A stretch of 40,177 nt of DNA from an uncultured Alphaproteobacteria bacterium (lineage in GTDB: Bacteria > Pseudomonadota > Alphaproteobacteria > Rhizobiales > Ancalomicrobiaceae), in the NCBI GenBank assembly GCA_937919435.1, contig CALFRR010000211.1:1-40177 (forward strand), written 5' to 3'. Positions 26,154 through 34,042 of this stretch are shown one piece after another. A model generated the notes under the pieces. The model did no database searches and was not told the origin of the DNA. It worked only from the letters and a program-made list of their open reading frames with translations. The first letter of the stretch is position 1. Every line of letters starts with the position of its first letter. Made by a program: the position numbers and the translations under genes.

Positions 26154-26303
26154 GGGCGGCCGGATTCGGGCGAGGGAAACCTCCGTCTAGCACGTCGTGG
26201 GGCGGTGGGCGAGCGGCGCGCTGGACCGGAGCCCGCAAGGAGGCTAAGGGAGGGCGACCCGGCCGCACCCCGCGGCCCTCCACGATCCCACCGAGACCCC
26301 GAC

Positions 26304-26591
26304 ATGACCGACCTTCCCGAGACCGAGCCGACCCCGACCGAAGCGACCGAGACGGCGCCGGCGAGCCCGCCCGATCGTCTCGCCGCCGATCCCTCGAGCC
26401 CGTTCTTCGACGCGGACACTCTGCAGCGCGGCGTCGGCGTCCGCTTCAAGGGCGTCGAGAAGTTCAACGTCGAGGAATACTGCGTGTCGGAAGGCTGGAT
26501 CCGGATCCCCGCCGGCAAGGCCCGCGACCGCCACGGCCGACCGCTGCTGCTCAAGTTCACCGGCGAGGTCGAGGTCTGGTTCAAGGCCTGA
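26304..26591 (+). CDS. DUF3297 family protein
   Basis: The 95-residue protein has a Pro/Thr/Glu-rich N terminus and then the compact DUF3297 sequence, with GVGVRFKGVEKFNVEEYCVS then EGWIRIP and GEVEVWFK. Small cytosolic proteins of this family are common in proteobacteria and have no established role; some are mislabelled glutathione peroxidase. The ATG at 26304 is the first one before the acidic N terminus. A strong hairpin follows at 26628-26658. Confidence 0.88.
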   Translation: MTDLPETEPTPTEATETAPASPPDRLAADPSSPFFDADTLQRGVGVRFKGVEKFNVEEYCVSEGWIRIPAGKARDRHGRPLLLKFTGEVEVWFKA

Positions 26592-26627
26592 CCGGCCGAA
26601 CCGAGATCCGATCGCCGTCCTCGATCC

Positions 26628-26658
26628 GACGCCGCCGGGCCCGCCTCGGCGGCGTCGC
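26628..26658. terminator. Hairpin between convergent DUF3297 and DUF488 genes
   Basis: CGACGCCGCCG, a 9-base loop, CGGCGGCGTCG form a perfect 11-bp stem in the 79-bp gap between converging stop codons. It is probably shared by both genes. No T-run. Confidence 0.6.
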
Positions 26659-26670
26659 GCGTTCCGGCGG

Positions 26671-27279
26671 TCAGATCCGGCGGGTGATGCCGCCGCGATG
26701 GAGGCGTCGGACCTGATCGCGATAGGCGAGCGCCAGCCGCTCCTCGGGTGTCGAGAGCAGGTCGCCCTGACCGTCGCCGAAGCCGGCGAGGGCCAGCAGC
26801 TCGGCTTCGATCTCGGTCTGCGACCGCCGGCCGCCGTCGGCCAGCAGATGGTCGACGCGGGCTCCACGGCCGACCAGCGCCCGGCCGACCAGCAGGCAGC
26901 GGTGGCAGTGCAGCGGGTCGCGCTCGCCGCACATCAGCGCCAGACGATGGATCCGCGCCCCGGCGAGAACCCGGTCCAGTCCCTCCCGGAAGGACGGCGT
27001 GGCGGCGATCCGTTCGAAGTCGGCGATGCCGTCGCGCCACAGCAGCGGATCGGCCGGGCGCCCGCCGAGCTGGCTGCCGAGATGGACATAGGCGACGCCT
27101 TCGGCGCGCAGGTCGGCGGCGAGGCGTTCGCGGTCGAACTGCGGATTGCGGCGCGAGAAGGGGATCGATCGGACGTCGGCGATCGCGGTGACCGACGCGG
27201 CCCGCAGCAGGCCGAGGAAGGTCGGCGTGTCGTGATTCGAATGGCCGATGGTCAGAACCTCGGCGATCTGGTCTGGCAT
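26671..27279 (-). CDS. DUF488 family protein
   Basis: The 202-residue cytosolic protein carries the DUF488 pattern: LTIGHSNHD at the N terminus, ADVRSIPFSRRNPQF, LGSQLGGRP, and the Cys/His-rich ALMCGERDPLHCHRCLLV in the middle. The conserved cysteines and histidines suggest a metal or redox site, but the family has no established function. The start ATG at 27279 is the only sensible one. It is divergent from the metallophosphoesterase across 245 bp containing a strong 13-bp inverted repeat. Confidence 0.92.
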   Translation of the reverse strand: MPDQIAEVLTIGHSNHDTPTFLGLLRAASVTAIADVRSIPFSRRNPQFDRERLAADLRAEGVAYVHLGSQLGGRPADPLLWRDGIADFERIAATPSFREGLDRVLAGARIHRLALMCGERDPLHCHRCLLVGRALVGRGARVDHLLADGGRRSQTEIEAELLALAGFGDGQGDLLSTPEERLALAYRDQVRRLHRGGITRRI

Positions 27280-27426
27280 CGTCCCGTTCCCGTGGCCTCG
27301 CCTGCCCTTCGTCCCCCGATGGGATCGGCGGTCCCGCGCCCGTCGCGGGTCCGCGTCGGGTCGATCGGGGCGCGCAGTCGATCATCGGTGCGGTCGCTCC
27401 GCAAGGCAGGAACGATGCGGACACGC

Positions 27427-27457
27427 GGAATGCCCCGCCGACCCGGCGGGGCATTCC
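27427..27457. repeat. 13-bp perfect inverted repeat between divergent genes
   Basis: GGAATGCCCCGCC, loop GACCC, GGCGGGGCATTCC. It sits between the divergent DUF488 and metallophosphoesterase genes, where a terminator is not expected, and no T-run follows on either strand. It could be an operator or a leader hairpin of the metallophosphoesterase mRNA. Confidence 0.55.
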
Positions 27458-27524
27458 GGGCCGGCCCATGATCCGCCGTATTCGCCGGGCTCAGTGGAGC
27501 CGTCCCATTCGCGCGGAGCCGCCC

Positions 27525-28421
27525 TTGGCCCTCACCCGTCGCCGATTCCTCGCCACCGGTCTGGCCGGCGCGGCGGGTCTGCTCTCGCTCGGCGGTTATT
27601 CCGTCGCGGTCGAACCGCGTCTCCGTCTGAACGTCACGCGCAACGATCTGGCGCTCGCCGCCTGGCCGGCCGATCGCCCGCCGCTCCGCATCGCCTTCCT
27701 CGCCGATCTGCACGCGGTCGAGCCGTGGATGCCGATGTCGCGGGTCGAGGAGATCGTCGCCGAGACGAACGCGCTGGGGGCCGACGTGATCCTCCTGCTC
27801 GGCGACTACATGAGCAACATCCATCCGCGCAGCCGGCGGATCGGGCCGAAGGAGATCGCCGGGGCGCTCGCCGGTCTGAAGGCGCCGCTCGGCGTCCATG
27901 GTGTGCTCGGCAACCACGACTACATGGGCCGCGGCGATCCGCGGCCGGTGACCTCCGCCTTCGAGGCGGCGGGCATCGACATGCTGCTCAATCGGGCGGT
28001 GAAGATCGAGGTCGACGGCCATCGTTTCTGGCTGTCGGGGACCGAGAGCATGCACGCGATACCGGGGGCGTCGCCCGCCCGGCACGGCCGCCACGACCTC
28101 GCCGCGGCGCTCGCCGGCATCGACGACGATCTGCCGGTCGTCCACATGGCGCACGAGCCCTACCTCTTCCGCAAGGTGCCGAAGCGGGTGATGCTGACGC
28201 TGTCCGGTCACACCCACGGCGGCCAGATCGGGATCCCCGGGGTCGGCCGTCTCGTCGGCATGCGCGGGCCGACGCGCAATCCGTGGATCCGTGGGCATTA
28301 CGAGGTCGACGGGCGGCACCTCGTCGTGTCCTCGGGGCTCGGCATGTCCAACGTGCCGATCCGGTTCCTGGTTCCGCCCGAGATCAACCTGGTCGAGATC
28401 CGTTCGGCCGCCGCCGCCTGA
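27525..28421 (+). CDS. Tat-exported metallophosphoesterase (YkuE-like)
   Basis: Starting from the TTG at 27525 the 298-residue product begins MALTRRRFLATGLAGAAG, a near-ideal twin-arginine signal (T-R-R-R-F-L). GGAG sits 6 bases upstream. The ATG at 27468 has no ribosome site and would add 19 residues. Metal-ligand motifs are in order: FLADLH, LLGDY, LGNHDYMG, MAHEP and SGHTHGGQIG. Such enzymes hydrolyse phosphomonoesters or diesters, including cell-envelope lipids, in the periplasm; the substrate is not evident. It is monocistronic. Confidence 0.9.
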   Translation: MALTRRRFLATGLAGAAGLLSLGGYSVAVEPRLRLNVTRNDLALAAWPADRPPLRIAFLADLHAVEPWMPMSRVEEIVAETNALGADVILLLGDYMSNIHPRSRRIGPKEIAGALAGLKAPLGVHGVLGNHDYMGRGDPRPVTSAFEAAGIDMLLNRAVKIEVDGHRFWLSGTESMHAIPGASPARHGRHDLAAALAGIDDDLPVVHMAHEPYLFRKVPKRVMLTLSGHTHGGQIGIPGVGRLVGMRGPTRNPWIRGHYEVDGRHLVVSSGLGMSNVPIRFLVPPEINLVEIRSAAAA

Positions 28422-28440
28422 CATGATGTATACATTCGGT

Positions 28441-28470
28441 CGCAGATGGGGAAACTGCGCATTTCTTTTT
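28441..28470 (+). terminator. Weak T-tailed hairpin after the metallophosphoesterase
   Basis: CGCAG, 9-base loop, CTGCG, then ATTTCTTTTT. The stem is only 5 bp, but the T-rich tail is unusual for this genome and lies 20 bp after the stop. The 28471-28682 stretch beyond it has no protein-like frame. Confidence 0.4.
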
Positions 28471-28685
28471 GGGGGCGCGGATCCCAGAATCCGGGATGTG
28501 GGAGCGGGGCCTCGATGGCCGGCCGAACCGAGCGTGGACGATCGCGGAATCGGACATGCGGGTGCCGCAATCGAGCCCCAGGTCTCGCGAGGGGGAGCCG
28601 GACGGATCTCCCCCCTCCGCCCGGACCCCGATCGTGAGCGACGGGGCGGATTCCGGGCCGGAGCACGTTCCATTCGAGGTCGATG

Positions 28686-28856
28686 ATGTCCAACGAGAAG
28701 AGCAGCCCCAAGCAGTACCATCAGGAATCCGACGCCCAACCGCAGGCCGACATGCTGGACGCCCAGTACAAGCCGATCGGCATCGGTGCGGTGGCGGGTG
28801 CGATGACCGCGGCCAAGTGCACGAAGGTCAAGACGCCGTCGGAGCAGTGGAACTGA
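28686..28856 (+). CDS. Small hypothetical protein, 56-57 aa
   Basis: The ORF from ATG 28686 (or 28683, one extra Met) encodes a hydrophilic N terminus (SNEKSSPKQYHQESDAQPQA), then DAQYKPIGIGAVAGAMTAAK and the end KTPSEQWN. GAGG lies 6 bases before the second ATG, and a T-tailed hairpin follows at 28899-28929. The gene therefore has its own start and stop signals. I do not recognise the family; the IGIGAVAGAM segment is mildly hydrophobic but too short for a confident membrane helix. Confidence 0.65.
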   Translation: MSNEKSSPKQYHQESDAQPQADMLDAQYKPIGIGAVAGAMTAAKCTKVKTPSEQWN

Positions 28857-28898
28857 GGATCGCCGACGGCCATCGGCCGTGGGAGGGGTGACGGCCGA

Positions 28899-28929
28899 CG
28901 CCGCGGATCGAGGGATTCGCGGCGTTTTT
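28899..28929 (+). terminator. Rho-independent terminator after the small protein gene
   Basis: CGCCGCG, about 12-base loop, CGCGGCG, TTTTT. This is the clearest T-tailed terminator in the window and lies 43 bp after the small gene's stop. Confidence 0.8.
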
Positions 28930-29084
28930 CGTCGTGTGCGGGACCGGGATCGCCGCACCGTCGGTCGTTCGGTTCGCGGTGGCTGGACCCGTCGATCGGG
29001 AGAGGGCATCCTGCCGCCGGCGGACGGGCGAACGGGTCGAGTCTTCCGCTCGTCCGATCCGACCCCGTGACCGACGGTTCCGAC

Positions 29085-30053
29085 ATGCTCACCATCTACG
29101 GCGTCGACGGCGGCCGCCTGACCACGTCGATGTTCGCCGGCTCTCCACCGCCGGGGTGCCCGCCGGTCTGGGTCGATCTGCTCGAGCCGACGACCGAGGA
29201 GGATCGCGAGGCCGAGCGGCTGCTCGGCGTGTCGATCCCGACCCGCGACGAGATGCAGGAGATCGAGGCGTCGAGCCGGCTCTATGCCGAGGACGGGGCG
29301 CTGTTCATGACGGCGCAGGTGCCGATCCTGTCGGAGACCGACTCGCCGCGGCCGGTGCCGGTGACCTTCATCCTGATCGCCGACCGGTTGGCGACGGTGC
29401 GTTACGACCGGCCGCGCTCCTTCGACCTCTACCGGATCCGGGCGGAGCGTCCCGGCGCCGATCTGCTCGACGGCCGCTCGGTGCTGATCGGCCTGCTCGA
29501 GACGATGATCGATCGTCTCGCCGACGGTCTCGAGCGGATCGGAGCCGAGGTCGAGCGGTTGTCGACGGCGGTCTTCCTGCCGCGCCGGCAGCGGGAGAAG
29601 TCGCTCGAGGAGGCGTTGACCACCATCGGCCGGCTCGGCGGCGCCGTCGCCCGCAACGAGGAATGCATCGTCTCGCTGTCGCGGCTGTTCCACTTCCTCG
29701 GCGAGGAGACCGGCGCCGAGCGGCTCGACCGCGACGGCCGCGCCCGGCTGGTCACCCTCGATCACGATGCCCGGTCGCTCGCCGAATACGCCAAGTCGCT
29801 CGATTCGAAGGTGGATTTCCTGCTCTCGGCGACCCTCGGTCTGGTCGCGCTGGAGCAGAACACGATCGTCAAGATCTTCTCGATCCTGGCGGTGGTGTTC
29901 ATGCCGCCGACCCTGATCGCCTCGATCTACGGCATGAACTTCCACGCCATGCCCGAGCTCGACTGGGCCTGGGGCTATCCGATGGCGATCGGACTGATGC
30001 TGTCGTCGGTCGGCGTCACCTTCGCCCTGTTCAAGTGGCGCAACTGGCTCTGA
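29085..30053 (+). CDS. corA: CorA-family magnesium/divalent cation transporter
   Basis: The 322-residue protein has a long cytoplasmic N-terminal region and two C-terminal helices. The first helix ends in the selectivity motif YGMN (SIYGMNFHAMPELDWAWGY), the hallmark of CorA pentameric channels for Mg2+, Co2+ or Ni2+. VWVDLLEPTTEED at the start and the LLSATLGLVALEQNTIVKIF willow helix are typical. The ATG at 29085 is used; a GTG at 29067 is an alternative. No Mg2+ riboswitch is visible upstream. A GNAT gene follows after 14 bp. Confidence 0.95.
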   Translation: MLTIYGVDGGRLTTSMFAGSPPPGCPPVWVDLLEPTTEEDREAERLLGVSIPTRDEMQEIEASSRLYAEDGALFMTAQVPILSETDSPRPVPVTFILIADRLATVRYDRPRSFDLYRIRAERPGADLLDGRSVLIGLLETMIDRLADGLERIGAEVERLSTAVFLPRRQREKSLEEALTTIGRLGGAVARNEECIVSLSRLFHFLGEETGAERLDRDGRARLVTLDHDARSLAEYAKSLDSKVDFLLSATLGLVALEQNTIVKIFSILAVVFMPPTLIASIYGMNFHAMPELDWAWGYPMAIGLMLSSVGVTFALFKWRNWL

Positions 30054-30067
30054 GGAGACCCGGATCG

Positions 30068-30550
30068 GTGCCGGCCACGACGCTCCCGACCATCCGCCGC
30101 GAGGATCCGGCGCAGCCGGACGTCGTCGCGCTGCTCGCCGACGGCGAGGCTCATTCCGCTGCCCTCTATCCGGCGGAGAGCAACCACCACCTGTCGATCG
30201 CGGCGTTCCGTGAACCGCCGGTGCGCTTCCTGGTCGCCCGCGACGCCGGCGGCCGGGCACTCGCCACCGGCGCGGTGGTGCTGCACGGCGACTGGGCGGA
30301 GATCAAGGCGATGTGGCTGGTGGCCGAAGCCCGGGGCAGCGGCCTCGCGGCGCGGATGCTCGACGCGCTGATCGCGGCGGCGACGGTGGAAGGCGCCGCC
30401 ACCCTGCGGCTGGAGACGGGCGTGGCCAATCACGCCGCGCTCGCCCTCTATCGGCGGGCCGGCTTCGTCGAGCGCCGGCGGTTCGCCGACTATGCCGACG
30501 ATCCGCTCAGCGTCTTCATGGAACGATCGGCCGATGCGCCTCAGGGGTAG
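30068..30550 (+). CDS. GNAT-family N-acetyltransferase
   Basis: The 160-residue protein has the acetyl-CoA-binding motif of GNAT enzymes (EARGSGLAARMLDALIAAA), preceded by AEIKAMWLV and followed by RLETGVANHAALALYRRAGF. It transfers an acetyl group to a small amine or protein N terminus; which one is unknown. The GTG at 30068 follows GAGGAG at some distance. It is 14 bp after corA, so probably co-transcribed, and its end overlaps the convergent pdxH by 10 bp. Confidence 0.9.
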   Translation: MPATTLPTIRREDPAQPDVVALLADGEAHSAALYPAESNHHLSIAAFREPPVRFLVARDAGGRALATGAVVLHGDWAEIKAMWLVAEARGSGLAARMLDALIAAATVEGAATLRLETGVANHAALALYRRAGFVERRRFADYADDPLSVFMERSADAPQG

Positions 30551-31182
30551 AGGCGCACCTTCTCCCAGGGCGCGTCGAACGACGCCCGGGTGAACTCGAT
30601 CCGGTCGTGCAGACGGAACTGGCGGTCGTGCCAGAATTCGATCGCCCGCGGCAGGACGCGGAAGCCCGACCAGTGGGGCGGGCGCGGCACCTCGCCGAAA
30701 CCGAACTTCAGTCCGTATTCGGCGACCGCCTTCTCGAGCGCGAAGCGGCTCTCCAGTGGCCGCGACTGGCGCGATGCCCAGGCGCCGATCCGGCTGGTGC
30801 GGGCCCGGCTGGCGAAATAGGCGTCGGCCTCTTCGTCGCTCACCACCTCGACCGGACCGCGGATCCGGATCTGCCGGCGCAGCGTCTTCCAATGGAAGAG
30901 CAGCGCCGCCTTGCCGGTCGCCAGGAGTTCGAGACCCTTCTTGCTCTCGAAGTTCGTGTAGAAGACGAAGCCGCGCGGGTCGAGACCCTTGAGCAAAACC
31001 ATGCGGACGTCGGGGAAACCGTCGGCATCGACGGTGGCCACCGCCATCGCGTTGGGGTCGTTGATCTCCTTCGCTTCGGCTTCCTTCAGCCATTCCGCGA
31101 ACAGGCGAAACGGTTCCTCGGCGGACGAGAAGTCACCGGACATTAACTCTGGTGGTGGATTGTCGCTGAATTGGTCGGTCAT
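30541..31182 (-). CDS. pdxH: Pyridoxamine 5'-phosphate oxidase
   Basis: The 213-residue FMN enzyme oxidises pyridoxamine or pyridoxine 5'-phosphate to pyridoxal 5'-phosphate in the cytoplasm. Diagnostic stretches are NAMAVATVDADGFPDVRMVL, FYTNFESKKG, LRRQIRIRGPVE, SRIGAWASRQS and the C-terminal WSGFRVLP…IEFWHDRQFRLHDR. The ATG at 31182 gives a length and N terminus like rhizobial PdxH; a start at 31143 (MSGDFSS) is possible. Its start is only 20 bp from that of the divergent lipoprotein gene, so their promoters must overlap each other's coding sequence. Confidence 0.97.
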   Translation of the reverse strand: MTDQFSDNPPPELMSGDFSSAEEPFRLFAEWLKEAEAKEINDPNAMAVATVDADGFPDVRMVLLKGLDPRGFVFYTNFESKKGLELLATGKAALLFHWKTLRRQIRIRGPVEVVSDEEADAYFASRARTSRIGAWASRQSRPLESRFALEKAVAEYGLKFGFGEVPRPPHWSGFRVLPRAIEFWHDRQFRLHDRIEFTRASFDAPWEKVRLYP

Positions 31183-31202
31183 CGTCGTGTCCGGAGGAGT
31201 CC

Positions 31203-31715
31203 TTGGCCGGTCGGGAACGCACATCCTACAAGTGGGCGGCGGGTCGGCGCCAGCGTTCGGTCGCGCAGGGCGGATCGGCGCTGACGTGCGTTCTCGTGAT
31301 CCTCCTCGCCGGATCGCTCTCCGGCTGCGGTATCGCGATGCCGCTCTCCGAATGGATCTCGCCGACCCCGGCCGCCGAAGCGCCGCCACCCGAGGAGATC
31401 ACCGGCTCGATCCCGATGCCGACGCCACGGTCCTCGGCGATCGGCGATTCCGAGGCGATCCGGCGGGTGGTCGAGACCGCGGTGCCCTCCGCCGGTGCGG
31501 CGCTCGCCTGGACCAACCCGGCGACCGGCAATTCCGGCACGATCACCGAACTGGTGGCGATCCGCGGAGCCGACGGTTCCGCCTGCCGCGACTTCCGCGC
31601 CACCGTGGCGACCATCGCCGGTGTCGGCCTCTATGCCGGCCGCGCCTGCAAGGGCCACCTCGGTCTCTGGGACCTCGTCCGGCTCGACCCCACCGACGCC
31701 GCCGCGGCGGGCTGA
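31203..31715 (+). CDS. RT0821/Lpp0805-type surface lipoprotein
   Basis: The 170-residue protein starts at TTG 31203, chosen because GGAGGAG lies just upstream. A hydrophobic signal (about 29-40) ends in the lipobox LSGC with Cys 42. A Pro-rich spacer follows, then a C-terminal domain with ALAWTNPATGNSGTITELV and GSACRDFRATVATIAG, the pattern of the 17-kDa surface-antigen-like proteins of alphaproteobacteria. It should be anchored in the outer membrane facing the periplasm or surface; its role is unknown. Confidence 0.85.
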   Translation: MAGRERTSYKWAAGRRQRSVAQGGSALTCVLVILLAGSLSGCGIAMPLSEWISPTPAAEAPPPEEITGSIPMPTPRSSAIGDSEAIRRVVETAVPSAGAALAWTNPATGNSGTITELVAIRGADGSACRDFRATVATIAGVGLYAGRACKGHLGLWDLVRLDPTDAAAAG

Positions 31716-31865
31716 TCCACGCGGGGAAACCCTCGAATTCCTCTGGCTTTCGACGGCGAACCATCCCACATATCGTCTCGACACGAGACCCGTTGCGGGT
31801 CCGTCGGTGCGGCCCCCTTCCGGGCGCGGCGCCCGGCCGATCCCGCGACCCACGAGGAGACGAGA

Positions 31866-32843
31866 ATGCGCGATCCCTACGACGTGCTGGGCGTCGGCCG
31901 CTCGGCCGGCGCGGACGAGATCAAGAAGGCCTACCGGCGCCTCGCCAAGAAGTACCATCCCGACCAGAACCGCAGCGATCCCAAGGCCAAGGAGGTCTTC
32001 TCCGAGCTCAACGCGGCCTACGAGATCCTCGGCGACGAAGGCAAGCGCGGCCAGTTCGACCGCGGCGAGATCGATGCCGAGGGCAAGCCGAAGTTCACCG
32101 GCAATCCGTTCGGCGGGGGTGGCGGCTTCGGCGGTGGCCCGTTCGGCGGCCGCGGCGGCCAGGCCCGCGGCGGCGCGCCCGAGTTCGACGACTTCCTGAC
32201 CGACATCCTCGGCCAGGCCTTCGGCGGCGGTCGCGGCAACTTCGGTGGCGGGCGTGCCGGTTTCGGCCGTGGTGCCGGGCCCGGTCCGGGAGCCGGCGGA
32301 CCGCGCGGCGCCGGAGCCGGATCGGCCGGAACCCGCACCCACGGGCATGCCCGGGGCGAGGACGTGACGGTCGAACTGCCGGTCGATCTCGAGGACGTCG
32401 CCGGTGCCGCCAAGGTCCGGGTCGAACTGCCGACCGGCCGATCGCTCGACGTGCAGCTTCCCGAAGGCGTCTCCGATCGTCAGCAGATCCGCCTGAAGGG
32501 CCAGGGTCATGCCGGCGAACCGGCGGGCGACGCGATCGTCACCGTGGTGTTCCGCAGGCATCCGCAGTTCACCGTCGACGGCCATGACCTCGAGGTCGAC
32601 GTGCCGGTCGGCTTGGAGGAGGCGGTGCTCGGCGGCCGGATCCGGGTGACGACCCTCGACGGCGCGGTCGAACTCGCCCTGCCGGCCGGTACCACCGGCG
32701 GCAAGGCGCTGCGGCTCAAGGGCAAGGGCCTGCCGACCAAGGCGGGCGGGCGCGGCAATCTCTATGCGAAGCCGCGGATCGTCCTGCCCGACGGCGGCGA
32801 CGCCGAACTCGAGGCGTTCCTGCGGGCCCGTAGAAAACGCTGA
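31866..32843 (+). CDS. DnaJ-type co-chaperone lacking the zinc finger (CbpA-like)
   Basis: The 325-residue protein has an N-terminal J domain (1-65) with the HPD motif (KKYHPDQN), a long Gly/Phe-rich region (about 80-155), and DnaJ C-terminal substrate-binding domains (about 160-315, TVELPVDLEDVAGAAKVRVE then LPTG). The CxxCxGxG zinc-finger repeats of DnaJ are absent, as in CbpA/DjlA-type class II J proteins, so it works with DnaK on substrate delivery. The ATG at 31866 follows GAGGAGACGAGA. It is convergent with the dehydrogenase gene, 4 bp apart. Confidence 0.93.
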   Translation: MRDPYDVLGVGRSAGADEIKKAYRRLAKKYHPDQNRSDPKAKEVFSELNAAYEILGDEGKRGQFDRGEIDAEGKPKFTGNPFGGGGGFGGGPFGGRGGQARGGAPEFDDFLTDILGQAFGGGRGNFGGGRAGFGRGAGPGPGAGGPRGAGAGSAGTRTHGHARGEDVTVELPVDLEDVAGAAKVRVELPTGRSLDVQLPEGVSDRQQIRLKGQGHAGEPAGDAIVTVVFRRHPQFTVDGHDLEVDVPVGLEEAVLGGRIRVTTLDGAVELALPAGTTGGKALRLKGKGLPTKAGGRGNLYAKPRIVLPDGGDAELEAFLRARRKR

Positions 32844-32847
32844 GGCT

Positions 32848-33726
32848 TCACCGCGTCGCCGGCCCGAGGTCGGCCGGCGGCGGCGGATCGTCGGGCACGA
32901 AGAAGTCCGGCGCCAGGGCCGACGCCGGATCGACCCGGTAGCGATCGAAGTCGACGCCCCCCTTCGACGCGAGATACGTGTCGTCGATCAGGAAGTTGCC
33001 GGTGAAGGTCTTCGCGTCCTCGAGGAACACCGCACGGGCGGCGTCGGCGACGATCTCGGGCGTTCGGCTCATCCGCATCAGCTTCTCGCCGACCACGAAG
33101 CGGATCGCCGAGGTGGCGATGGTGGTGCGCGGCCACAGTGCGTTGACCGCGATGCCCTTCGGTCGCAGCTCGCCGGCGAGCCCGAGCACGCACAGGCTCA
33201 TCCCGTATTTGGCGATCGAATAGGCGGTGTGCGGGGCGAACCACTTCTCCTTCAGGTTGAGCGGCGGCGACAGCATCAGCACGTGCGGATTGTCGGAGCG
33301 TTCGAGATGCGGCGCCGCGAGCTTGGTCACCAGGAAGCTCGCCCGGGCGTTGACCGACATCATCAGGTCGAAGTGCTTCATCTCGGTCGACCGGCTGTCG
33401 GTCAACCGGATCGCCGAGGCGTTGTTGACGACGATGTCGAGCCCGCCGAAGGTGGCGACCGTCGTCTCGATGGCCCGGGCGACCGAGCCCTCGTCGCGGA
33501 CGTCGACCACCAGCGGCAGCGCCTCGCCGCCGGCGGCGCGGATCGCCTCGGCCGCCTCGTGGATGGTGCCGGGCAGATGCGGATGCGGCGTTTCGGTCTT
33601 GGCGGCGATGGCGATGCGGGCGCCGTCGCGGGCGGCGGCCAGCGCGATGGCGAGGCCGATGCCGCGGCTGGCACCGGTGACGAAGAGGGTACGCCCGTGG
33701 AGGCTGGTCATTCGGCTGCCGTTCAT
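32848..33726 (-). CDS. Short-chain dehydrogenase (HSDL2-like)
   Basis: The 292-residue SDR has TGASRGIGLAIALAAARDGA (cofactor loop), NNAS, and the active-site region LSPPLNLKEKWFAPHTAYSI-AK with Tyr and Lys of the YxxxK motif. The LSPPLNL segment is characteristic of HSDL2-type dehydrogenases, which act on lipid-related alcohols or ketones. The SCP2 domain of eukaryotic HSDL2 is missing. The start at 33726 (MNGSRM) or 33711 (MTSLHGR) cannot be decided. A 12-bp palindrome lies 33 bp upstream. Confidence 0.88.
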   Translation of the reverse strand: MNGSRMTSLHGRTLFVTGASRGIGLAIALAAARDGARIAIAAKTETPHPHLPGTIHEAAEAIRAAGGEALPLVVDVRDEGSVARAIETTVATFGGLDIVVNNASAIRLTDSRSTEMKHFDLMMSVNARASFLVTKLAAPHLERSDNPHVLMLSPPLNLKEKWFAPHTAYSIAKYGMSLCVLGLAGELRPKGIAVNALWPRTTIATSAIRFVVGEKLMRMSRTPEIVADAARAVFLEDAKTFTGNFLIDDTYLASKGGVDFDRYRVDPASALAPDFFVPDDPPPPADLGPATR

Positions 33727-33758
33727 CGTCGGAGTGCGAGAATGGGAGATGTGAGGTT

Positions 33759-33770
33759 GACGTATACGTC
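33759..33770. promoter_or_regulatory. 12-bp palindrome in divergent promoter region
   Basis: GACGTATACGTC is a perfect palindrome between the dehydrogenase (start 33726, minus) and the small membrane protein (start 33837, plus), and overlaps a TTGACG that could be a -35 box. It could be a TetR-type operator; no regulator gene is adjacent. Confidence 0.35.
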
Positions 33771-33836
33771 TACCTTTGTCCAGTCTTCGTCATCCGACGG
33801 CGTCCTACGTCGTTGGTCGCAGGGAGTTGTGCCGAG

Positions 33837-34031
33837 ATGATCCGCAGGCTTCTGAGAGCCGTCCCGGCGATCGGCCTCGTCGGTGTCCTCGCCGGGGCGG
33901 TGTTCGCCGTCGCTGTGGTGGTCTCCACGCCGAGCACGGCGCAACAGCGTCCGCGCCCGGTCGAACGGCCGCCGTGGAAGGACGTCTGTTGCGGCGGCCC
34001 GTGCTGTGCCAAGCCGCGGCCGACCCGCTGA
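33837..34031 (+). CDS. Small secreted or membrane protein with CC-x3-CC motif
   Basis: The 64-residue protein has a basic start (MIRRLLRAVP), a hydrophobic segment (9-29) that could be a signal peptide ending at PSTA-QQ or a membrane anchor, a Pro/Arg-rich part and CCGGPCC (C51, C52, C56, C57). Paired cysteines so placed suggest metal binding or disulfides outside the cytoplasm. I do not recognise the family. Its stop TGA is embedded in the ribosome site of the next gene (TGAGGAGAGAG), so the two are coupled. Confidence 0.7.
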   Translation: MIRRLLRAVPAIGLVGVLAGAVFAVAVVVSTPSTAQQRPRPVERPPWKDVCCGGPCCAKPRPTR

Positions 34032-34042
34032 GGAGAGAGATC

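Noticed and set aside
28857..29084. Mg2+ riboswitch before corA
   Set aside because: No recognisable aptamer; the region holds the small gene's terminator and GC-rich spacer.
27252..30260. 1002-codon minus-strand open frame across the metallophosphoesterase and CorA
   Set aside because: Antisense shadow covering several well-supported plus-strand genes.
32101..32340. Gly-rich repeat region within the DnaJ gene as a mobile or tandem repeat
   Set aside because: It is the normal Gly/Phe-rich linker of J proteins.
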